The notes under the pieces are model-generated. The model searched no databases and was not told the DNA's origin. It worked only from the letters and a program-made list of their open reading frames with translations. The position numbers and the translations under genes are program-made. Positions 57,132-64,000 of a stretch of 64,000 bases of DNA are shown here, in pieces. Positions within the stretch are counted from its first letter, which is position 1; each line of letters begins with the position of its first letter. The DNA comes from Narthecium ossifragum (taxonomy: Eukaryota; Streptophyta; Magnoliopsida; Dioscoreales; Nartheciaceae): contig OY986964.1 of assembly GCA_963920575.1 (NCBI GenBank), positions 30,346,972-30,410,971 of the forward strand, given 5' to 3'.

Positions 57132-57500
57132 GCCGGGTCAGTTGTGATGGCAGAATTGTTGGCGATCCGGGGGGTTAGAGGAGGCTCGTCGGCGGGGTCT
57201 GTGTGGGATTGTGGTGGAGTCAGATTCGCTACTGGCTGTGGGGTTCATTAATGGGAGGTACGATTGGCCACGCGAGCTTGGGGGTATTTTGCGAGAAATC
57301 TGGTGGGTGACGACACAGTCCGTGACAGAGTGATTTCTTCACATTCCCCGGGAGATGAATTCCCTGGCTCATGAGGTGACGAGTTGAACAAGGTGGTCTG
57401 CGGGCATTTAAATTGGTGTATACAACTTTGGCCCTCTTTCTTTTTTGTAACTTTGATTTTCTTTTGTAACCAAGCCCTTGGCTCATCTAATAAAAAAAAA
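57132..57500 (+). pseudogene. 5'-truncated LINE 3' end (RNase H remnant, poly(A))
   Basis: Reads AELLAIRGVRGG and later fragments of a LINE RNase H in broken frames. It ends with TTGGCTCATCTAAT and an A run at 57489-57500. Flanks acaatatcaataca (57118-57131) and acaatcttaatata (57500-57513) resemble a 14-bp LINE TSD with three differences. The tail motif matches the LINE at 22260-22290. Confidence 0.75.
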
Positions 57501-58034
57501 AAACAATCTTAATATAATTTAATAAAATCATATACTAGATTTAAATGAAAATAGAAAATTTACAAAAATCAAATCTGTGCATACTGGAAAAATCACCCTT
57601 CTTGCATAAACCAATTTTTTTAACGCTCCAATTCTCCTCGTTTATATGAAGAACCAAAAGGTGAAACAAAAGAGTACCTGTAATGGGTGCTAAATAAACC
57701 CTTGCTCTCAACATCGCATCATTGTGTAAACAAACTCAATTTATGCTAATAATAAAGACAAAAGGAAATTGAACAAAAAAAAACAAAAGATGTCACAACA
57801 TATGGAGTACTTCATCGCACGTCGGAGTAAGAAATTCCAAAATAAATTCGAGTTGGAACTAGAAACAACACAATGCAAAGAAATTTAGATGCCAATAACT
57901 CAATTTTAAAGCGCAATCAAAGAACAAGATGAGTAAATGAAATGAGAACCTCAACGAGGGTCGCCGAGGAGCGAGAGCGAGTATGCGATAGCAGTGGGAC
58001 GTGGGAGATAAACGATCGTTTGTTTTGCTTGTTT

Positions 58035-58092
<58 letters not shown>

Positions 58093-58139
58093 CTTAAAAA
58101 AAATCTGGGCCCCCAGAATCATGGGCCCAATGCACATGG
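57500..58139. other. Interior of the hAT element, no gene seen
   Basis: AT-rich sequence partly alignable with 61690-61960. A few short ORFs are of no recognisable family. Confidence 0.5.
58037..58091. repeat. (AT)n microsatellite
   Basis: About 27 AT dinucleotides. The equivalent place in the sibling hAT element (about 61898-61918) has only about 10, so the tract expanded here. Confidence 0.95.
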
Positions 58140-59243
58140 TGTGAGGACCTGCCCCTCTATTCCTATAGCTGGTGGTTGATCCCAAGGGCAATTTGGGAAA
58201 TTGCGCCTTGGCGGTCGTTTTTCACACTGGGTGTGCACACACAGGCCTTGCTTGATGGTTGTGTTTGTTAGAAAGGTTAGGTGGACCCTAGCTTGGGTGT
58301 TCTGGGCTTGGGCCAGTTTTCCAGCCCAAGTTTGCACTTCTGGGCAGGGATGATCGATCCTTTGGTCATGGAGGATCGATCCTTCCTGTGCCTGGAAGTC
58401 CTTGTCGGTGGCTTTCGAATGACGGCCACCGCGGTGGCCGTCGCTTCCCCTGTTAGGGGAGGGAAGACTTTCCCTCCCCTCCCCCGGCTTTTCCCCGGGT
58501 TCGCCGGCTTTTCCCCGGCCTTACCCGCCCTTTCCCCCCTTCCTTTCTTCCTCTCTTCTTCTTCTCCCTCGCGCGGCTCTGTTTCTTCCCCGGTTGAGAC
58601 CGCTCCTTCTCCTCCTCTGTTCTTCCTCCTCCGGCCATCTTTCCGGGAGCTTGAAGGCTCGTTGGGTTCGTGGCAAGTCGAGGAAGGTCCTTGTGAGGAC
58701 CTGCCCCTCTATTCCTATAGCTGGTGGTTGATCCCAAGGGCAATTTGGGAAATTGCGCCTTGGCGGTCGTTTTTCACACTGGGTGTGCACACACAGGCCT
58801 TGCTTGATGGTTGTGTTTGTTAGAAAGGTTAGGTGGACCCTAGCTTGGGTATTCTGGGCTTGGGCCCGTTTTCCAGCCCAAGTTTGCACTTCTGGGCAGG
58901 GATGATCGATCCTTTGGTCATGGAGGATCGATCCTTCCTGTGCCTGGAAGTCCTTGTCGGTGGCTTTCGAAGGACGGCCACCGCGGTGGCCGTCGCTTCC
59001 CCTGTCAGGGGAGGGAAGACTTTCCCTCCCCTCCCCCGGCTTTTCCCCGGGTTCGCCGGCTTTTCCCCGGCCTTACCCGCCCTTTCCCCCCTTCCTTTCT
59101 TCCTCTCTTCTTCTTCTCCCTCGCGCGGCTCTGTTTCTTCCCCGGTTGAGACCGCTCCTTCTCCTCCTCCGTTCTTCCTCCTCCGGCCATCTTTCCGGGA
59201 GCTTGAAGGCTCGTTGGGTTCGTGGCAAGTCGAGGAAGGTCCT
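58140..59243 (+). repeat. 552-bp tandem duplication at the LTR 5' end
   Basis: Units 58140-58691 and 58692-59243 differ at only a handful of positions by eye (for example GGGTGTTCTGG against GGGTATTCTGG, CCTGTTAGGGG against CCTGTCAGGGG). The second TG...start follows directly after GGAAGGTCCT. Confidence 0.92.
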
Positions 59244-59491
59244 GGGGTAGGACTTGTGGATCGAAGCTGCGTTGAGGAGGTAGGGTTCTCATTCTAAACT
59301 CCGGTTGTTTTCCGAGGTTTTGAATCCGGTTTTGGTTTTCGTTTTAGATCTCTTGTAGAGTTGGTGTTTTTCCGGTTTTGAAGCCTTGAGGAGCTTCGTG
59401 GTTCTTGGATCTACCAGCCCACCAAGTTTGGTGGGGTTTGGTTGTGTATTCCGGCGGTTTTCCAGGCCGGAAGTACATTGGAACCCATCAT

Positions 59492-59796
59492 GATCGATCT
59501 TCCTGGGTGAAGTGATCGATCCTCTGGTGTTAGTTTGCTGCGCCCAGCCACATGATCGATCTTCTTATGCGAGGAGATCGATCACGGGGCCTGGGTCAGC
59601 CTGGTTACCCTTCGTCCCGAGAATGATCGATCTTCCTGAGAGAAGGATCGATCTTCCTTGGTGCGACTGGAAGGGTGCCCTCTGTCACCAAAAAGATCGA
59701 TCTCCTTGGAAGGAGTGATCGATCTTCTTTGGCTCGACAGTGAGGGAAGCTCACTGTTGCTTGAATGATCGATCCTCCCTGGGTGAAGGATCGATC
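59492..59796. promoter_or_regulatory. Array of paired GATCGATC boxes in a solo LTR
   Basis: Pairs start at 59492/59514, 59554/59576, 59625/59646, 59695/59717 and 59767/59789. Spacing is 21-22 bp within pairs. Boxes vary at the edges (TGATCGATCT, GGATCGATCC) but keep the GATCGATC core. Confidence 0.6.
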
Positions 59797-61167
59797 CTTC
59801 AGTAGCAGAGAGGGTTTTCAAGGGTTTTGCCCGCGGGGCTTCGCATGTAATGGTCTTTACGGTTTTACCCTCGGGGTTTATCCTGTAGTGATTATGCATG
59901 AATGTTTATCGCTTTGTGGTTGAACTGAGAGGGTGATGCCTCTCAGGTGTATAGAATAAATGGGCTGACGGTATGCCCTTACCGCTTTATGGTGAACCGA
60001 GGGAGTCATGACCCTCGGGAGTGTTTAGTATAAATGGGCCGAAGGTGTGCCCTTGCCTTGTCGCTTGTTTACAGCTTTATATCTATCTGCCCTGTTTTGC
60101 TTAACTGTGCATTAGACATGTTAGGCTAGTTTGGGTGGGTGTTCCCCCCTTATACTCCGTACCCAGGTGCTAAGTGGAGGTGTCCTGCACGGTTCTGTTC
60201 CTCTGTTGGTGCAGAGGGTGATCCCGCATGGAACCTTTTCCCCTGTTGGGTGCTTAGGGTGATGAGCAAGGTTCATGTCGGGAGCCCTTGGGGCATCGAT
60301 AGGGTTATGGAACCTTGGCTGTCCTTAGACTTAGTGCCTGGTCGGGAGTCAGGGATCGTGGCTCTGTGGCTTGGAGTGCTGGGAGGTGGTTGTCGTGACC
60401 TCGGTCGTTCCGCCAAGTGTGGAGGTCCCGCTTGGGGAAGGGTGTCCTACCAGTAGCGTCATGTCCACCCTGTGTCAGGGACAGTCGGAGTTTGTCCATC
60501 CCTAGACAGTGGCAGTCGGAGACGTACTCGGGACAGGGACCCTTCGGGTTATCGATAGGATTTATGGGATCCTTGGCAAGCCTCAGCACTTGGCTTCAGG
60601 GTTGGTTGTTGGGTTTGCCTTTCTTGTGGGGGTTGTGGAGTGGGACCCTGCTGAGCTGTTGCTCATGCCTACCTGGACTGTGTTTGTTGCAGGTGCTGGT
60701 GCCCGGTTCTCCCAACCGTTGCCCCGTCGGTCGTCCAGTGGCAGCGCGCCGGCTCCTGACCATGTCTGAGGGTCAGGATGGCTTTGTCTGCGCCTTCGTG
60801 GAGACCCCGGTGGGTAGTGTAGCTTCTTTTGGGGACTGTTGATCCCTTGTAGCTTGTTGTACTAAACCCTGTTAACTCTTTTATTACTGTTTTGTAATAA
60901 ATGTTAATAGTTGTTGTTTAGTCCTCTGCTTCCGCTTGTGCCTGTTGGCAGCTGTTTCCGCCAGCTGGCCGTAGTCTCAACTGTTTCCGCCAGTTGAGGC
61001 TGTAGTTGTAGGTCTTCCCCTCGCGGTCCCCGGCCCGGGTGCGCTCTGCGGGTCGGGGCGCGACACATGGCTTCTGAGCCTTGCCTCATGGCCTTGCCTC
61101 AGGGCCGGCCCTGGAGGTCATCACCAACGGCAGGTACAAGAGCGTGGAGCACCGGCTGGTGGCGTAG

Positions 61168-61440
<273 letters not shown>

Positions 61441-61497
61441 TTATTTATTTATCATATTTGTACATGCATGATGACGTCCGGAATCCACGTGTGAAGA

Positions 61498-61998
61498 CAG
61501 GGCCGACGATGAGTTTTTCTGGGCTCAGGGTGGAAGATAAAAACAAAGCCCCGTATTTTCTAAAATACTTTTTTTTTCACTTCGAAAACAAACTTTAAGA
61601 GAAACATATATTATTGAAAAAGAAGCATAGTTTTGTAATTCATCAGATAGAAAAACCATTTGTCATGTCAAATATAATCTAGCAATCTCAATACAATTTA
61701 ACAAAATAGTATACTAGATTCAAATGAAATAATAAACTTACAAAAACCAAATCTGTTGCTACTAAAAAATCACCCTCCTTACTTTCTTGGCAACAAAAGC
61801 TTCAACCAAACTTGTGTAGTCAAGTTTGTCAGCCAATTCCATTTCAATCGATAAAGAAAAATAACTTTCTTTTTTAATAAAACTTAGGAAATTTTTCGAT
61901 ATATATATATATATATATCTTTTTTAAAAAAAATTATGGGCCCAGAATTGTGGGCCCAAGGCACATGCCTTCTAGGCCTTGCCTCTGGGCGGGCCCTG
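61498..61998. mobile_element. Non-autonomous hAT element (501 bp)
   Basis: Ends CAGGGCCGACGATGAG and GGGCGGGCCCTG. The exact 8-bp TSD tgtgaaga is at 61490-61497 and 61999-62006. Sibling of the hAT element in the ACO fragment, 58 bp outside the Pack-MULE. No coding capacity. It contains an (AT)n tract near 61898-61918. Confidence 0.92.
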
Positions 61999-62027
61999 TG
62001 TGAAGACTATATATAGATTAAAAAAAA

Positions 62028-62240
62028 TTATTTTATGTACACCGATAGGTGGCACGTGTAATGCACATGTCACTCATCGGTAGCCAAGTACCGATTCTTT
62101 TATCTATCTCATCGATATAGGATAGATTAATGAATCGGTAGTTGTCTACCGATTAAATGTACCGGTAATAAGATATTGATTACTTGGGCTACCAATGGGA
62201 TAGATGAAACAATCGCTAACCTGTCAATGTACACAAAACC
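62028..62240. mobile_element. Small foldback with TACCGATT repeats
   Basis: The left end TTTTATGTACACCGATAGGT pairs imperfectly with the right end (complement TTTTGTGTACATTGACAGGT). TACCGATT/AATCGGTA motifs recur between them. A MITE-like element of unknown superfamily with no confirmed TSD. Confidence 0.5.
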
Positions 62241-62567
62241 ACACTCTATGGGCATGTTTGGATGCACTGGTATGAGATGGATTAGATGAATTAAGGAATG
62301 AGCGGATTCCAGATTCAACTCATTCTGATGTTTGGCTCGTTTTAGCATTTGGAATCGATGGGATCCGACCGGCGTCGGATTCCAAATTTTTGGAATCACA
62401 TCGTCCACTCAAATCGAGCGGACGCCGCTATCCATCCCAGCTTGGATCCCAAACTTGAGGCGAGCCTACGTTAATTGGATGAGCTCCTCATCCCAAACCC
62501 CTAAGACCCCCGAGCTCTCGCGATGGTGAGAGGCGGCGGCTCTCGAGCACCCTTCCTTCCACATGCC

Positions 62568-63202
62568 TAGATCTCGAGTTTTCTCGGCGTCCCAGCGTGC
62601 TCTTCCACCTTCATCCTCCACCACGAGATGTAGGCTGCGATGCCGTTCCGTCGGGCGGCGTTCCTCTGCTTCTCGACCAGCTGCGACGGCTGTATCTTGT
62701 TGACGACCATCATGACGCCGGCGCCGACTGCTTACAATACGGCGGAGGACAGCTTGAAGGCGAACATGTGAGGTGACGCTATGCCCATGGGGATCGCCGA
62801 GATGCCGGCCATGATGGAGGCTGCGAGGTTGATGGAATTGATGGAGTTGACGAGAAGAACATTCCAGTTGTTCCTCTGCTCACCGATGATGGCATGCATC
62901 TCCGCACGGTCTGCGGCCGCCTCCGCTATTGCATAGAGCTTAGCCGCCAGATCTTCATCTCTGGCAAACTTCACACCATAAGGTGGTTGGTTGCTAATCA
63001 TGGTGGAAGATGGCTTCTCTTGTACTCTCAGGCTCAGCTCTTCCACGGCGATCATGGATTGTAGCTTTCTGAGGCCACTGATGCCCTTTATTCGAAGATT
63101 GGCGGGCACTTGAAGGCTTGCGCGAGATCGTTGATGACATGAGATCGATGGAACTGATCCATATGAAGATGATAAGACATCATGGGCTTGCATGGCTGCC
63201 AT
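62568..63202 (-). pseudogene. Fragment of an At4g22030-like (putative F-box) protein gene
   Basis: The minus-strand ORF starts [17 protein letters not shown] 156-residue reading (63202-62735) has [60 protein letters not shown] and [21 protein letters not shown] recognise these from plant proteins annotated as probable F-box protein At4g22030, a match made from memory and not searched. A stop (62732-62734) interrupts it, and the same frame continues as AVGAGVMMVVNKIQPSQLVE before ending at 62568. Such proteins are much longer, so about two thirds is missing. The function of the family is not established to my knowledge. Confidence 0.55.
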
Positions 63203-63739
63203 CTTTTGAGTGTTTTTTTGAGTCTTTGGGATCTAAGTAGAGCTTGTTTACTGGTCTTCTTTCAAAAGCATATCTGTCTTTTGTCAGCTCATACAACTTC
63301 ACAAGTAGAGAAGCACTTCCCTTTATCGCTATTTAAACAATGTCTATTAGTTACTTGTATTCATAGGTATGGCACCCTCTTATGTGGCATTTAGAGGGAG
63401 AAGACAAGACATTTATCAAACTTAGGAAGAATGTCATGCACAGGTTTCGGGATTTTCTAAGGCTTGCTATAAGAAGTACAGGTCAATGGAGGATGCGGAT
63501 CAAGCCTACTTCGAATATTTAAAAAATGAAGACAAGAAATGTTTTGCTACAAAAAATGAAGATCAGAAAGCTACAGAAAAATGCCATAATGAAGCTCTAT
63601 TGTGTTGTCTTCTTGTTTTTTGTGTTTCATGTGTTGTTGTTACCATTGGCTTACTCCTGGTTAACTAGTTGATAAGGACTAATGTACGAGGCATGTATAA
63701 CTTGAAAATTTTGTGTTTCATGTGTTGATTTATTATGAA

Positions 63740-63899
63740 CAAGCTGTCAAAATTATACAGGTTCCGTGTACTGAATTAATAAAGGAGACTCTGCCAAAAT
63801 TATTTTGGGAATTTATGGATTAAATTATTCGATATGGTTGTTTTAAATAGGTTAGTTGGTTCACGTTCCGGTCCAGATTTTCTAGGTAGGGGCGTGACA
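63740..63899 (+). repeat. LTR 3' tail ending GGGGCGTGACA
   Basis: Matches the end of the 33584-36801 LTR (AATAAAGGAGACTCTGCCAAAA against TATAAAGGAGATTTTGCCAAA, then GGTTCACG...TAGGTAGGGGCGTGACA). The left boundary was not found. Confidence 0.65.
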
Positions 63900-64000
63900 A
63901 ATATGCTATCAAAATTCATTTGATTCCAATTCAGATATTTATGAACCAAACACTAGGATCCACTGAATTAGCAGATTCAGCTCATTCATACTAAACAAAC

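Larger units (their letters stand above)
58140..61065 (+). mobile_element. Solo LTR, TGTGAGGAC family, with duplicated 5' end
   Basis: Starts TGTGAGGACCTGCCCC and ends GGGTCGGGGCGCGACA. The exact TSD catgg is at 58135-58139 and 61066-61070. The first 552 bp are repeated in tandem (58140-58691 and 58692-59243). It has no protein domain. Paired GATCGATC boxes occur in both copies (58352/58374 and the equivalent pair near 58903) and in five further pairs at 59492-59796. The CT-rich part generates spurious ORFs. Without the duplication it is about 2.4 kb, the family's usual size. Confidence 0.9.
62249..64000. mobile_element. Foldback-ended transposon carrying an F-box-like gene fragment, cut by the window end
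   Basis: The left end (GCATGTTTGGATGCACTGG...ATGTTTGGCTCG...TTTGGAATCGATGGGATCC) is related in inverted sense to the last 90 bases (GTTTGTTTAGTATGAATGAG...TGTTTGGTTCAT...TTGGAATCAAATG on the complement). The TTTGG-rich inverted ends resemble Harbinger or hAT termini. The right flank may be past the window, so no TSD can be read. Cargo is a gene fragment (62568-63202). An LTR tail (ending 63899) is nested near the right end. Confidence 0.5.

Noticed and set aside
63486..63668. 60-codon ORF ending in a hydrophobic helix
   Set aside because: It has a Cys/Val/Leu-rich C-terminus but no family match, lies near an LTR tail, and is within chance length.

Overview
The window looks like nuclear DNA of a flowering plant, from a TE-dense intergenic region. 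The evidence is Ty1/copia polyprotein remains, L1-type LINE remains, long solo LTRs, PIF/Harbinger, hAT and Mutator-type elements, and one plant CYP71-clan cytochrome P450. GC-rich captured exons hint at a monocot, but that is inference only. No tRNA gene, functional rRNA gene or CRISPR array was seen. The only gene that looks intact is the P450 at 17380-19073 (two exons, 518 residues). Other coding sequence is TE-derived or captured gene fragments.

Layout. (1) 1-15120: minus-strand Ty1/copia element A. Its polyprotein is broken and interrupted by a solo LTR (4042-5425). Its 5' LTR is split by a PIF/Harbinger-like element (6312-10157) and by a solo LTR (10231-14825) that carries a second copy of its own family (11419-13797). 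(2) 15.1-24 kb: a gene-bearing island with a foldback, the P450, TTTTCATCTT-type repeats, a chimeric LINE-derived ORF and a Tourist-like MITE. (3) About 23.7-52.6 kb: one minus-strand LINE, dismembered in the order ORF1 (52 kb), endonuclease (45 kb), RT (37-38 kb), zinc domain (33.4 kb), RNase H (24.2 kb). The pieces are separated by copia element B (24439-33206, with two further LTR insertions), an LTR at 33584-36801, a triple LTR nest at 38083-44253, and a Sirevirus-like gag/LTR plus more LTR units at 45.4-51.6 kb, including a chimeric LTR/5S-bearing unit. (4) 52.9-54.1 kb: a palindrome made of two opposed LTR 5' parts. (5) 55293-61440: a Pack-MULE-like element carrying CDC123 and ACC-oxidase fragments, with a hAT element, a LINE tail and a solo LTR nested inside. 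(6) 61.5-64 kb: a hAT MITE, a small foldback, and a foldback-flanked unit carrying a broken F-box-like gene that runs to the window edge.

Most nesting calls rest on target-site duplications (TSDs) read directly: gcact, TTA, gcacg, gccgg, TAA, ttcga, tagat, gtgac, tgtta, cccaa, gaggtcat, catgg, tgtgaaga. A few are imperfect and flagged.

The most unusual pattern is that several unrelated LTR families carry GATCGATC palindromes in pairs, with start-to-start spacing of about 19-23 bp (mostly 20-22), usually upstream of a TATA-like box. The other standouts are the two-gene Pack-MULE, the chimeric unit at 49424-50886 with matching TSDs, and the LTR palindrome at 52956-54085.
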